Shown here one piece after another: positions 7,469 to 16,434 of a stretch of DNA of 32,791 nucleotides (positions within the stretch are counted from its first letter, which is position 1; the number at the start of each line of letters is the position of its first letter). The stretch covers positions 1 through 32,791 of the forward strand of contig JAISNC010000067.1 in NCBI GenBank assembly GCA_031276355.1, in the 5' to 3' direction. A model generated the notes under the pieces. That model saw only the letters and a program-made list of their open reading frames with translations, made no database searches and had not been told where the DNA came from. Made by a program: the position numbers and the translations under genes. This DNA is from Odoribacteraceae bacterium (GTDB lineage: Bacteria; Bacteroidota; Bacteroidia; Bacteroidales; Marinifilaceae).

Positions 7469-9028
7469 ATGGGGAAAAAACAGGACTATAACTATAAGCC
7501 GTTGCAAAGTGAGCACGGCAAGATACCCCCGCAGGCGCTTGACTTGGAGGAGGCGGTGTTGGGATCGCTGATGCTCGAGAAGGATGCCTTCATCATGGTG
7601 AGCGATTTGCTGAAGCCGGAGTGTTTTTACAAGGAGGCACATCAGAAGATCTACCGGGCGGTGCAGGCGCTCGCGTTGAACAGCGAGCCGGTCGACCTGT
7701 TGACGGTGAGCGAGGAGTTGAAACGGACGGGTGACCTCGAGGCGATAGGCGGTTATTACTACCTCTCGCAGTTGACGTCGCGGGTGGCTTCTGCCGTCCA
7801 TATCGAGTTTCATGCCCGGATCATTATCCAGAAATATATCCAGCGAGAGTTGATACGCGCCTCCACCGAGATACAGATCAAGGCGTATGACGACGCCACC
7901 GACGTGGCAGACCTGGTAGATCTGGCGCAGAAGGAGATTTTTGATATTGCCGAGGGCAATATCAAGAAAGAGACGACCCCTATTAACGTGCTTATAGATC
8001 AAGCGATCAAGAATATCGAGGCGATCGGTAACCGGCCGGAGGGCATGAGTGGCGTCCCTTCCGGGTTCACCGTGCTCGACGGGGTAACCTCCGGGTGGCA
8101 ACCTTCGGATTTGATTATCATCGCGGCGCGTCCTTCGATGGGCAAAACCGCTTTCGTGCTCTCGATGGCGCGGAACATGGCGGTGGAACACGAGGTGCCC
8201 GTCGCGATCTTCTCGTTGGAGATGTCTTCTTTGCAGCTGGTGAATCGATTGATCGCTTCCGAAACGGAGGTCGGGTCGGAGAAGATACGCAACGGTAAAC
8301 TCTCGACCGCGGAGTGGCAGCAGCTCCACGCCAAGATCGCCCGGCTGATCAAGGCGCCGATATACGTGGATGATACCCCGGCCCTCTCGATTTTTGAGTT
8401 ACGGGCCAAGTGTCGTCGCTTGCAGCAGCGTTACGGGATCAAGATGCTGATTATTGACTACCTCCAGCTGATGACCGCGGGGAGTGACATGCGGGGCAAC
8501 CGGGAGCAGGAGGTGAGCATGATCTCCCGTCAGTTAAAGATCATCGCGAAAGAGCTCAATATCCCGGTGATCGCGTTGTCGCAGTTGAACCGTCTGTTGG
8601 AGCAGCGGGAGAACAAGAAGCCCATGTTGTCGGACTTGCGCGAGTCCGGGGCGATTGAACAGGACGCGGACATGGTGATCTTCATCCATCGCCCGGAACG
8701 CCACGGGAAGATGGTTGATGACGAGGGGAACAGCCTGAAGGGCATCGCGGAGATCGTGGTTGCCAAGCACCGGAACGGTGCCGTGGGGGAGGTCGTGTTA
8801 CGCTTCCGCGAGGAGCTGGCCCTTTTCACGAATTTGGAGCACAGTTCGCCGTTCTCCACCTCGATGCCCGTGGTGGCGTCGACAAGAAGAAGCCCGGGAA
8901 AAACCACGGGAAGGCAGCAAAGCGCCGTGACGAAGCGCTCCTCGGCTTCTGTCCCTGTCACTCCCGTCGACGGGTTCTCGGATACGGGCAAGGATTTTGA
9001 TAGCGAGCGAGTGGATGGGCTGCTGTAG
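7469..9028 (+). CDS. dnaB: Replicative DNA helicase DnaB
   Basis: The hexameric 5'-3' replicative helicase that unwinds DNA at the fork and recruits primase. The protein has 519 residues. The N-terminal all-alpha DnaB domain starts with PPQALDLEEAVLGSLML (about residues 17-33). The RecA-like ATPase domain carries Walker A in RPSMGKTAF (about 224-232), Walker B MLIIDYLQLM (about 329-338), and the SQLNR and ESGAIEQDAD motifs near 375-400. The last 60 or so residues are low-complexity and rich in Ser, Thr and Arg, a tail beyond the conserved core. There is no intein. The downstream LtaS-like gene begins 26 bases after the stop and may be co-transcribed. Confidence 0.97.
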   Translation: MGKKQDYNYKPLQSEHGKIPPQALDLEEAVLGSLMLEKDAFIMVSDLLKPECFYKEAHQKIYRAVQALALNSEPVDLLTVSEELKRTGDLEAIGGYYYLSQLTSRVASAVHIEFHARIIIQKYIQRELIRASTEIQIKAYDDATDVADLVDLAQKEIFDIAEGNIKKETTPINVLIDQAIKNIEAIGNRPEGMSGVPSGFTVLDGVTSGWQPSDLIIIAARPSMGKTAFVLSMARNMAVEHEVPVAIFSLEMSSLQLVNRLIASETEVGSEKIRNGKLSTAEWQQLHAKIARLIKAPIYVDDTPALSIFELRAKCRRLQQRYGIKMLIIDYLQLMTAGSDMRGNREQEVSMISRQLKIIAKELNIPVIALSQLNRLLEQRENKKPMLSDLRESGAIEQDADMVIFIHRPERHGKMVDDEGNSLKGIAEIVVAKHRNGAVGEVVLRFREELALFTNLEHSSPFSTSMPVVASTRRSPGKTTGRQQSAVTKRSSASVPVTPVDGFSDTGKDFDSERVDGLL

Positions 9029-9054
9029 TCTTGAACGTTACGGTCAATGGGGTT

Positions 9055-10878
9055 ATGAAAGGTAAGTTGTTATTCTGGATAAAAAGTTATCTCTTTTGGA
9101 TCCTGGTCGCGTGGGTAGCGAGGATCCTCTTCTTGTGTTACCAGTGGGAAGAGACGCGCGAGCTATCGGCGAGCGAGTTACTCTCGGTGTTTTGGAATGG
9201 AGCGCCGATCGACCTCTCGTTTGGAGCCTATATCATGATGCTGATCTCCATCGTGTTTGCTGCTGGAACGTTTCTCTCTGTTCGTCACATGCGGCGAGTC
9301 GTAAATAGCCTGACGGCGTTGTTGCTATTCGTCACCGGGGGTGTCATTGTCGGTGACCTGGAGATTTTTAAGAACTGGGGATACCACGCCGATGCGACGC
9401 TTTTCCTGTTCCTGGAAACCCCGGGCAAGGCCTTGGCTTCCACGCCTGGATCCTTGATCGCGTGGTTGTTACTCCTTTGGGGCGCGTGGAGCACGGGGTG
9501 CTACCTGCTCTACCGCCGGACGGTCGTACCCTCTTTGAAAACGGGGCGGGGACGGTGGTGGCACGTGCCGGTTTTCCTGCTCCTCGGTGGAGCGTTGGTA
9601 CTGCCCGCGCGGGGCGGGTTGAACGTGGCACCGATGAACGCGAGCTTTGTCTTCTTTCATCCCACGAACATGTATGCCAACCAGGCAGCGCTCAACCCGG
9701 CGTGGAACTTCCTCTACGAGGCGCTGCACCTCGGCAGTTTGAAGGAGAACTTCGCCTTTATGCCGCCGGCAGAGGCAAACCGGAGAGTGGACGCGCTCTA
9801 CCGGGAGGAGGGGGAGTTCCCGCGCGTTTTGAACACCCCGCGCCCGAACGTGGTAGTGTTGTTACTCGAGACGTTTACCTCGAACGCGTGGGACGTGATG
9901 CCCAACATGCAGGCGCTCGCGCGGGAAGGGATCTATTTTTCCAATATTTACGCCACCGGCAACCGCTCTGACCGGGGGATCTCCGGGGTGATCAGCGGTT
10001 TCCCCACCTACCCGGGAGCGTCCCTCCTGAAATATCCGGCCCGGATGCACGCGCGTCCCCGCTTCCCGTTGGACATGGAACGAGAGGGATATTCCACGGC
10101 CTTTTACTACGCGGGCGATCTCAACTTCGCCGGTTTCCGGTCGTATGTCACGATGACGTTCCAGCGTTTCGTGACGGAAAAGGAGTTCTCGGGTGAAGCC
10201 GTTAAGAACGCCTTTAAATGGGGGGTACACGACGAGTACATGCTGGATCGTCTACACGACGACCTGGCGCGGGCCGCCTCCCCTGCCCTCCACGTGGCCT
10301 TCACGCTGAGTAGCCACGAGCCGTTCGAGGTGCCGGGAGAGATCACGTTCCCCGGTGAAGAGAACGGGATGAAACTCAAGAACGCGATCGCCTACACGGA
10401 TCGTTGCCTGGGGCGTTTCTTCCGCCAATGCCGGGAGTCCGGCACGTGGGACAACACGCTGTTCGTCCTGGTGGCCGACCACGGCACGCGTCACATCGGT
10501 AATCTCGCCCCGCACGCGCCGGAGGCGTATAAAATACCGTTGATCTTCACGGGAGGGGCGATGCGGGTGAGGGATTCGGTGGTGACGACCCTCGGCTCGC
10601 AGACGGACGTGGTGGCCACCTTGCTGGCTCAGCTCGGGATGGACTACTCTCGCTATCGTTACAGCAAGAACTTGTTGAACCCGCGCGCGCGTCCTTTCGC
10701 CTATTACGCCTATTCCCACGCGGCGGCCCTGCTCGACGGGCGGGGAGCCTGCATACTCGACTTGAAAAGCCGGAAAAGCCTCGGCGATACCAACGATCCC
10801 GAAAGTCGCGCGACGCTGGAAGCCTACCTGCAAGTGATCGAAACGGAATTTAAAGGGAGGGATACGAACGACGAGTGA
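9055..10878 (+). CDS. LtaS-like membrane sulfatase/phosphotransferase family protein
   Basis: A 607-residue inner-membrane protein with about five N-terminal transmembrane helices (within residues 5-190), then a large extracytoplasmic alkaline-phosphatase-fold domain. The metal site is recognisable: LLLETFTSN with Glu near 272, the nucleophile region TGNRSDRGISG near 301-311, WGVHDEYML near 389-397 and ADHGTRH near 474-480. Enzymes of this family transfer phosphoglycerol or phosphoethanolamine, or hydrolyse sulfate esters. A Bacteroidota bacterium lacks lipoteichoic acid, so an envelope-lipid or glycan modification is more likely. Position 305 is Ser where Thr is common. An upstream TTG (9031) could add eight residues; ATG 9055 is preferred because the first helix follows directly. 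The 3' end converges on recR with a 16-base gap. Confidence 0.88.
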   Translation: MKGKLLFWIKSYLFWILVAWVARILFLCYQWEETRELSASELLSVFWNGAPIDLSFGAYIMMLISIVFAAGTFLSVRHMRRVVNSLTALLLFVTGGVIVGDLEIFKNWGYHADATLFLFLETPGKALASTPGSLIAWLLLLWGAWSTGCYLLYRRTVVPSLKTGRGRWWHVPVFLLLGGALVLPARGGLNVAPMNASFVFFHPTNMYANQAALNPAWNFLYEALHLGSLKENFAFMPPAEANRRVDALYREEGEFPRVLNTPRPNVVVLLLETFTSNAWDVMPNMQALAREGIYFSNIYATGNRSDRGISGVISGFPTYPGASLLKYPARMHARPRFPLDMEREGYSTAFYYAGDLNFAGFRSYVTMTFQRFVTEKEFSGEAVKNAFKWGVHDEYMLDRLHDDLARAASPALHVAFTLSSHEPFEVPGEITFPGEENGMKLKNAIAYTDRCLGRFFRQCRESGTWDNTLFVLVADHGTRHIGNLAPHAPEAYKIPLIFTGGAMRVRDSVVTTLGSQTDVVATLLAQLGMDYSRYRYSKNLLNPRARPFAYYAYSHAAALLDGRGACILDLKSRKSLGDTNDPESRATLEAYLQVIETEFKGRDTNDE

Positions 10879-10894
10879 TCCCCTCGTCCCCGTT

Positions 10895-11506
10895 TCAGAG
10901 ACTAAAGCGAATCCGGTTCGTGATCGAGCGCCCCAGCGTCAGTTCGTCGATATACTCGAGGTCGTTGCCCACGGCGATCCCCTTGGCGAGGGTGGTAACG
11001 ACGAGTTCGTCTCTCCGGGGCAGTTTTTTAAAAATATAATAGGCGGTGGTATCCCCCTCGATCGTGGCGCCCAAGGCGAAAATCACCTCCCGCGCGGGCT
11101 GCAGTTCCGCGCGCTGTAACAGGGTGTCGATGTGCAGGTCGCCGGGGCCGATGCCGTCCATGGGGGAGATGATCCCGCCGAGCACGTGATAGACACCGTG
11201 AAACTGGCCGGTGGATTCGATAGAGATCACGTCCTGGATATTCTCCACGACGCAAATCGTGGTCGTGTCTCGCCGCGGGTCGAGGCAGATGTCGCAACAC
11301 TCCTGATCCGAGATATTATGGCAGTGCTTGCACTCGTGTGTTTCCTCTTTGAGCTGGCGAATGGCGTCGAGAAACGCGTCGACCTCCGCCTTGTCCCGGC
11401 GGAGGAGTTGCAGCACGAAGCGCAACGCCGTTTTCCGCCCGATGCCCGGTAGCGTGGCGAACTGCTCTACCGCTTTTTCCACCAGTTTCGACGAGAATGA
11501 CAACAT
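10895..11506 (-). CDS. recR: Recombination mediator RecR
   Basis: A DNA-binding ring protein that with RecO helps load RecA at gaps (RecFOR pathway). It has 203 residues, the normal family length. It has an N-terminal helix-hairpin-helix (LPGIGRKTALRFVLQLL, residues about 19-35), a C4 zinc motif (CKHCHN then CCDIC, about 58-73) and a Toprim domain from about residue 81 (CVVENIQDVISIE, then the HVLGGIISPMDGIGP loop). The ATG at 11506 directly abuts the recJ stop, so recJ and recR form a two-gene repair operon. This pairing of a 5'-3' exonuclease with a gap-repair mediator is functionally coherent. Confidence 0.96.
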   Translation of the reverse strand: MLSFSSKLVEKAVEQFATLPGIGRKTALRFVLQLLRRDKAEVDAFLDAIRQLKEETHECKHCHNISDQECCDICLDPRRDTTTICVVENIQDVISIESTGQFHGVYHVLGGIISPMDGIGPGDLHIDTLLQRAELQPAREVIFALGATIEGDTTAYYIFKKLPRRDELVVTTLAKGIAVGNDLEYIDELTLGRSITNRIRFSL

Positions 11507-13243
11507 TTAGTGATCCTCTTTGAATTTAATATCCCGGATGAGCATCTGTATGTCATTCTCCTTCCACATGAAATCGTTTTTCTGGAGCGTGTAGCAGATG
11601 TCGAAAACCTCTCCCTCGTGGACGCGGGGGAATAGGTCGCCCATGCCGAAGGCGATGCCGTCGCGATCCTTGTAGATACGGGGTTGGGCGTCGTCCTGGA
11701 TGCGTATCTGGGAATCGTCGACGACGACCAGTTTCAGGTGCTCTTCGTGTCGTCCTACTTGTTGCGACCCGAAGTCGCTCACCCCCTCGGTGAGGAAGAC
11801 GGGGATCGTGTTGTTCGGCCCGAAGGGGGCAAAGCCTTGCAACGTGTTATACAAATCGACGGTGATCTCCTCCAGTTTGATCTTGGCATCGATGGTGATC
11901 TGCGGGTGCATCAACTCCTCGGGGATGGTTTCACTGACCACTTGCTGGAAGCCGGCACGGAAGGCCTCTATGTTTTCCCGCCTTAGCGTAAGCCCGACCG
12001 CGTATTTATGGCCCCCGTAATTTTCCAGGTGTTTGCTGCACCGCGAGATAGCCTCGTACAGGTCGAAGCCCTCCACGGAGCGGGCGGAGCCGATGACGAA
12101 CCCTTCGGATTCGGTCAGGATGACCGTCGGGCGGTAATAATACTCCATCAGCCGCGAGGCCACGATCCCGATGACGCCGTTGTGCCATTTGGGATTATAG
12201 AGCACGGTCGCTTTCTCGGTGGGGTCGTGAATGTACTTCAACGCTTCCTCCGTGATATCGTGATCCAGTTTCTTGCGTTTGTTGTTGAGGCTATCGAGGC
12301 TCTCCGCCGCGCGCCGGGCGGTACGTTCCTCCTCGGCGACGAGGAGTTCTACCGATTTGTCCCCCGACTCCACCCTCCCGGCGGCGTTGATTTTCGGGCC
12401 AACGCGTACGACTATATCGTTAATGGTAAGTTCTTTTACGCCGGCAGACTTGATGATCGTTTTCAATCCCAGGCTGGGCGAGCTGTTCAGGCGCCGCAGC
12501 CCGAAATGGGCGAGGACGCGATTCTCGCCCGTGACGGGGACGATGTCGCTGGCAATGCTCACGCACACCAGGTCGAGCAACTCGTAAAGCGTATCCATCG
12601 GCAGGTTGTTCTTCCGGTTGTAAGCCTGGGCCAGCTTGAAACTTACCCCGCAACCGCTGAGCCACTTGTACGGGTACCCGCAGTCGTCGCGCCGGGGATC
12701 GAGGACGGCCACGGCCTCGGGGAGCGTGTCGCCGGTGGTGTGGTGATCGCAGATGATGATGTCCACGTTTCTCGCTTTGGCGTAGCGCACTTGTTCCACG
12801 GCCTTTACCCCGCAGTCGGTGACGATCATCAACGTGATGCCGTTCTCCGCGGCCCGGTCGATGGCGCGGGTCGAGATGCCCGAGCCTTCGGTGTAACGCC
12901 GGGGGATGTAATATTCGGGGGCCGTGAACTTGGGCTTGAAGTGCTTGAATAGCAGGGCGACGGCCGTTGTCCCGTCCACGTCATAATCCCCGTAGATCAT
13001 CACTCTTTCTCGCTTGTAGATGGCCTGTTCAACCCGGTCGACGGCCTTCTCCATGTCCTTCATCAGGAAGGGGTCGTGGAGCATGTCGAGGGAGGGGTTG
13101 AAAAAGCGGTACGCCTCTTCGGCGGAGGTAATATCCCGCTGTAACAATAGATTCGCGACTATCGGGCTACAAGGAATCGCTTCGGATAGTTCTTTTATCT
13201 TTTTCTCGTCAGGTGCCGTGTTAAGTACCCATGTTTTTTTCAT
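11507..13243 (-). CDS. recJ: Single-stranded-DNA exonuclease RecJ
   Basis: A DHH-superfamily 5'-3' ssDNA exonuclease acting in RecFOR recombination, mismatch repair and base-excision repair. It has 578 residues, the usual length. Motifs are: I, GDYDVDGTTA (about residues 104-113); II, VTDCGV (about 159-164); III, the family-naming CDHHTTGD (about 183-190); and the DHHA1 motif NYGGHKYAVGL (about 411-421). The C-terminal OB-like domain follows. Start is ATG 13243. It precedes recR with no gap and is divergent from lysS across a 431-bp region that carries the palindromic array. Confidence 0.96.
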   Translation of the reverse strand: MKKTWVLNTAPDEKKIKELSEAIPCSPIVANLLLQRDITSAEEAYRFFNPSLDMLHDPFLMKDMEKAVDRVEQAIYKRERVMIYGDYDVDGTTAVALLFKHFKPKFTAPEYYIPRRYTEGSGISTRAIDRAAENGITLMIVTDCGVKAVEQVRYAKARNVDIIICDHHTTGDTLPEAVAVLDPRRDDCGYPYKWLSGCGVSFKLAQAYNRKNNLPMDTLYELLDLVCVSIASDIVPVTGENRVLAHFGLRRLNSSPSLGLKTIIKSAGVKELTINDIVVRVGPKINAAGRVESGDKSVELLVAEEERTARRAAESLDSLNNKRKKLDHDITEEALKYIHDPTEKATVLYNPKWHNGVIGIVASRLMEYYYRPTVILTESEGFVIGSARSVEGFDLYEAISRCSKHLENYGGHKYAVGLTLRRENIEAFRAGFQQVVSETIPEELMHPQITIDAKIKLEEITVDLYNTLQGFAPFGPNNTIPVFLTEGVSDFGSQQVGRHEEHLKLVVVDDSQIRIQDDAQPRIYKDRDGIAFGMGDLFPRVHEGEVFDICYTLQKNDFMWKENDIQMLIRDIKFKEDH

Positions 13244-13397
13244 TAGTAAATTCTACTTTTGGCTACAAAGTAGCGGATTTTTCACGGTATTTCAAAGGGA
13301 CGGTCGTGTTATTTTTTGCCCGTTCGCCGCTACCGCTAACTATCCTGTTGGCATACAGTCGATTCTTTTTCCAACCAGCCGCTACAAGCGGGGTAAC

Positions 13398-13506
13398 GTT
13401 GACACGCGACGCGTGTCAACGCTGACACGTGACGCGTGTTAACGCTGACACGCGACGCGTGTTAACGCTGACACGTGACGCGTGTTAACGCTGACACGCG
13501 ACGCGC
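13398..13506. repeat. Five-copy 23-bp palindromic tandem array
   Basis: Five units start at 13401, 13424, 13447, 13470 and 13493, exactly 23 bp apart. The unit is approximately GACACGYGACGCGTGT followed by YAACGCT; the fifth copy diverges after GACACGCGACGCG. The first copy, with flanking GTT/AAC, is a perfect 23-bp odd palindrome with 11-base arms centred on A13409. Units 1, 3 and 5 have ACACGCG and units 2 and 4 have ACACGTG, giving a 46-bp higher-order period. The array is not CRISPR: there are no spacers. Confidence 0.95.
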
Positions 13507-13639
13507 GCCGGAACATCATTTATAACGTTCAAACACGACACGACATGAAAACGTGCCCCCTTTTGAGACGATCTCGCGACGACAACCTGAAATGCCCCCG
13601 TTTTTTACGGTCGACCGCGTGTAATCCCGGAATTTGATG

Positions 13640-13647
13640 TACATTTG
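13640..13647 (+). promoter_or_regulatory. -7 promoter element of lysS
   Basis: TACATTTG, a perfect TAnnTTTG match, 27 bases before the lysS ATG at 13675. No good -33 TTTG is seen; the sequence at the expected position is GC-rich (TCGACCGCG). Confidence 0.55.
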
Positions 13648-13674
13648 TAGTCAAAATTTTAACACAAGAAAAAG

Positions 13675-15420
13675 ATGAGTCTTGCAGAATTAAGTGAACA
13701 AGAGGTGATTCGACGGAACTCGCTGGAGGAGTTGAACCGGTTAGGGATTAACGCTTACCCGGCCCCGGCGTACGATGTCACGCGTCTCTCCGGGGAGATC
13801 CGGGAGCAGTTCGAGCGGGAGCCGGAAACGCCTTTGGACGTGACGATCGCGGGGCGGATCATGAGCCGCCGGATCATGGGGAAAGCCTCGTTTTTCGAGT
13901 TACAGGACGCCGGGGGGCGGATACAGGTGTACGTGACCCGCGACGATATCTCCACCGACGAGGAGAAAACGATGTATAACGTGGTATTTAAAAAATTGCT
14001 GGACATCGGGGATATCGTCGGGGTCAAAGGCTTCGTCTTCCGGACGCGGACGGGGGAGTTGTCGGTACACGCGCGGGAGATAACGCTGCTCTCCAAATCA
14101 CTGCGACCGTTGCCCGTCGTGAAGGAGAAGGAGGGAAAGGTGTTTGATGCCTTTACCGACCCGGAGGCGCGTTATCGCCAGCGTTATCTCGACTTGATCG
14201 TGAACCCGAGGGTGAAGGAGGTCTTCGTGAAGCGCGCGGTGATCATTAACGCGATCCGGCAGTTCTGGACGGGGCTGGGGTGCCTGGAGGTGGAGACGCC
14301 CGTGTTGCAATCGATCCCGGGGGGGGCGTCGGCCCGTCCCTTTATCACGCACCACAACGCGCTGGATATCCCCTTTTACCTGCGCGTGGCCAACGAGCTT
14401 TACCTGAAGCGCCTCATCGTGGGGGGCTTCGACGGCGTGTTCGAGTTCTCGCGGAATTTTCGCAACGAGGGGATGGATCGCACGCATAACCCGGAGTTCA
14501 CGGTGATGGAGGTGTACGTGGCCTACAAGGATTACTTCTGGATGATGGATCGCACGGAGGAGATGGTGGAGGCGGCGGCGCTGGCGGTGAACGGGACAAC
14601 CGCGATCCCGTGCGGGGATAACGTGGTGGATTTCAAACGCCCCTACAAGCGGGTCAGGATGTCGGAGGCGATCCTGGAACATGCCGGCCTCGATATTACC
14701 GGGAAGAGCGAGGGGGAGCTGCGCGCCTTTTGCCTCTCCGCCGGGATCGAGGTGGACGAGAGCATGGGCACGGGGAAGTTGATTGACGCGATCTTCGGGG
14801 AGAAGTGCGAGCGTCACTATATCCAGCCTACCTTTATATACGATTACCCGGTGGAGATGTCCCCGTTGACCAAGATGCACCGTACCGACCCGGGGTTGAC
14901 GGAGCGATTCGAGTTGATGGTGAACGGGAAGGAGTTGGCTAACGCGTACTCCGAGTTGAACGACCCGATCGACCAGCTGAACCGGTTCAAGGATCAACTC
15001 GCGCTGCTGGAGCGGGGCGACGACGAGGCGATGTTTATCGACCACGACTTCGTGCGGGCGCTGGAGCACGGGATGCCACCGACGTCGGGCATGGGTATCG
15101 GGATCGACCGGCTTTGCATGTTCCTGACGAATAGCCCTTCTATCCAGGACGTGCTCTTTTTCCCGCAGATGAAGCCGGAGCGGGGCGTGGCGACGGATAC
15201 CGACGAGCGGTTCCTCGCGCTGGGGATCCCCGCGGGGTGGGTGCCGCTGCTGCGGGAGGCCGGCTACCAGACGGTGGAGGCCCTGAAGGGGGTAGAAAAC
15301 CTCGACAAGTTCCACCAAGAGTTGTGTGTCTTGAACAAGAAGAAGAAGTCGGGGTTGGCAACCCCGACGCGAGACGAGTGGGGGACATGGCTTGCCTCCC
15401 TCCCGGATGATCAAGCATGA
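13675..15420 (+). CDS. lysS: Lysyl-tRNA synthetase, class II
   Basis: Charges tRNA-Lys with lysine in the cytoplasm. It has 581 residues. The N-terminal OB-fold anticodon-binding domain lies at about residues 55-150 (VTIAGRIMSRRIMGKASFFE onward). The class II catalytic core follows with motif 2 FRNEGMDRTHNPEFTVMEVY (about 262-281) and motif 3 GMGIGIDRLCMFLT (about 470-483). The E. coli enzyme ends shortly after motif 3 at about 505 residues. This one has about 75 more, ending in a helix-hairpin-like segment (LREAGYQTVEALKGVENLDKF) and a basic KKKKSG stretch. An extension of this kind is usual in Bacteroidota LysRS (from memory). gpsA follows after 3 bases. Confidence 0.97.
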   Translation: MSLAELSEQEVIRRNSLEELNRLGINAYPAPAYDVTRLSGEIREQFEREPETPLDVTIAGRIMSRRIMGKASFFELQDAGGRIQVYVTRDDISTDEEKTMYNVVFKKLLDIGDIVGVKGFVFRTRTGELSVHAREITLLSKSLRPLPVVKEKEGKVFDAFTDPEARYRQRYLDLIVNPRVKEVFVKRAVIINAIRQFWTGLGCLEVETPVLQSIPGGASARPFITHHNALDIPFYLRVANELYLKRLIVGGFDGVFEFSRNFRNEGMDRTHNPEFTVMEVYVAYKDYFWMMDRTEEMVEAAALAVNGTTAIPCGDNVVDFKRPYKRVRMSEAILEHAGLDITGKSEGELRAFCLSAGIEVDESMGTGKLIDAIFGEKCERHYIQPTFIYDYPVEMSPLTKMHRTDPGLTERFELMVNGKELANAYSELNDPIDQLNRFKDQLALLERGDDEAMFIDHDFVRALEHGMPPTSGMGIGIDRLCMFLTNSPSIQDVLFFPQMKPERGVATDTDERFLALGIPAGWVPLLREAGYQTVEALKGVENLDKFHQELCVLNKKKKSGLATPTRDEWGTWLASLPDDQA

Positions 15421-15423
15421 TGT

Positions 15424-16431
15424 ATGACACAGCAGAAGAAGGCTAAACCCAAGGTGGGTATCGTGGGCAGCGGCAGCTGGGCGACGGCCATCGCCAAGAT
15501 GCTGACGGAGGGTGGCGAGCGTATTAACTGGTTTATACGCAAGATCGACACGATCGAGTCGTTCAAGTTGTTGCACCACAACCCGCGGTACTTGACGGAG
15601 GTGGCGTTCGACATGTCGAAGTTAAACCTGACGGACGATCTCGACCGGTTGGTGAGGATGTCGGACATCATCGTCTTTGCCATACCGAGCGCTTTTTTGA
15701 AGAGCGTGCTCGCGCGGTCGCGGGTGTCGCTGCAAGAGAAGGTCGTGGTTTCGGCGATCAAGGGGCTGGTGCCGGACGAGAACTTGACGATCGGGGAGTT
15801 TTTTAACAGGGCCTACGGGGTGCCGCTTGACCGGATCACGATCCTCTCGGGGCCTTGTCACGCGGAGGAGATCGCGTTGGAACGGTTGTCGTATCTCACC
15901 TTCTCGAGCCGCGATTTAAAGAACGCGCGGGCCGTCGCCCGGTTGTTCGAGTGCCACTACGTGCGCACGACGATCTCCGACGACATTTACGGCGCGGAAT
16001 ACGGCGCCGTCTTGAAGAACGTCATCGCGATCGCCGCCGGGATCTGCCACGGGTTACGGTACGGCGATAACTTCCAGGCCGTCTTGATCTCCAACGCGCT
16101 CCAGGAGATAGAGCGTTTCGTCTACGCCGTCGACCCGATCCCGCGGGATATTAAAAATTCGGCTTACCTGGGCGACCTGTTAGTGACCGCCTACTCGCAG
16201 TTCAGTCGCAACCGTACTTTCGGGACGATGATCGGCAAGGGCTACTCCGTGCGCTCCGCCCAGCTGGAGATGCTGATGATCGCCGAGGGGTATTACGGGG
16301 TAAAGGGCATTTACGAGATTAATAAACAGTACAAGGTGCACATGCCGATCACGAATGCCGTCTATAATATCTTGTACGAGCGGATTAGCCCGACGATCGA
16401 GGTGCGTTTGTTAACGGACGAATTGAGATAA
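15424..16431 (+). CDS. gpsA: Glycerol-3-phosphate dehydrogenase (NAD(P)+)
   Basis: Reduces dihydroxyacetone phosphate to sn-glycerol 3-phosphate, the backbone for phospholipids. It has 335 residues, normal for the family. The Rossmann motif is GIVGSGSWATAIAKML (about residues 10-25). The substrate and catalytic region includes SGPCHAEEIA (about 140-149) and LKNVIAIAAGICHGL with the catalytic Lys (about 197-211), then the GLGDL-like segment is YLGDLLVTAYS (about 252-262). ATG 15424 lies 3 bases after the lysS stop and the next gene starts 3 bases downstream, so the three genes form an operon. Confidence 0.95.
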   Translation: MTQQKKAKPKVGIVGSGSWATAIAKMLTEGGERINWFIRKIDTIESFKLLHHNPRYLTEVAFDMSKLNLTDDLDRLVRMSDIIVFAIPSAFLKSVLARSRVSLQEKVVVSAIKGLVPDENLTIGEFFNRAYGVPLDRITILSGPCHAEEIALERLSYLTFSSRDLKNARAVARLFECHYVRTTISDDIYGAEYGAVLKNVIAIAAGICHGLRYGDNFQAVLISNALQEIERFVYAVDPIPRDIKNSAYLGDLLVTAYSQFSRNRTFGTMIGKGYSVRSAQLEMLMIAEGYYGVKGIYEINKQYKVHMPITNAVYNILYERISPTIEVRLLTDELR

Positions 16432-16434
16432 ACC

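Larger units (their letters stand above)
13244..13674. other. Divergent recJ/lysS intergenic region
   Basis: 431 bases without a gene. It holds the upstream region of recJ, a GC-rich 23-bp palindromic tandem array (13398-13506) in the middle, and the -7 element of lysS near the right end. No RNA gene or riboswitch fold was recognised. Confidence 0.7.

Noticed and set aside
7469-9028. Intein in dnaB
   Set aside because: The protein has normal length and the Walker A region (RPSMGKTAF) is uninterrupted.
13398-13506. CRISPR array
   Set aside because: Units are 23 bp head to tail with no unique spacers, and no cas gene is nearby.
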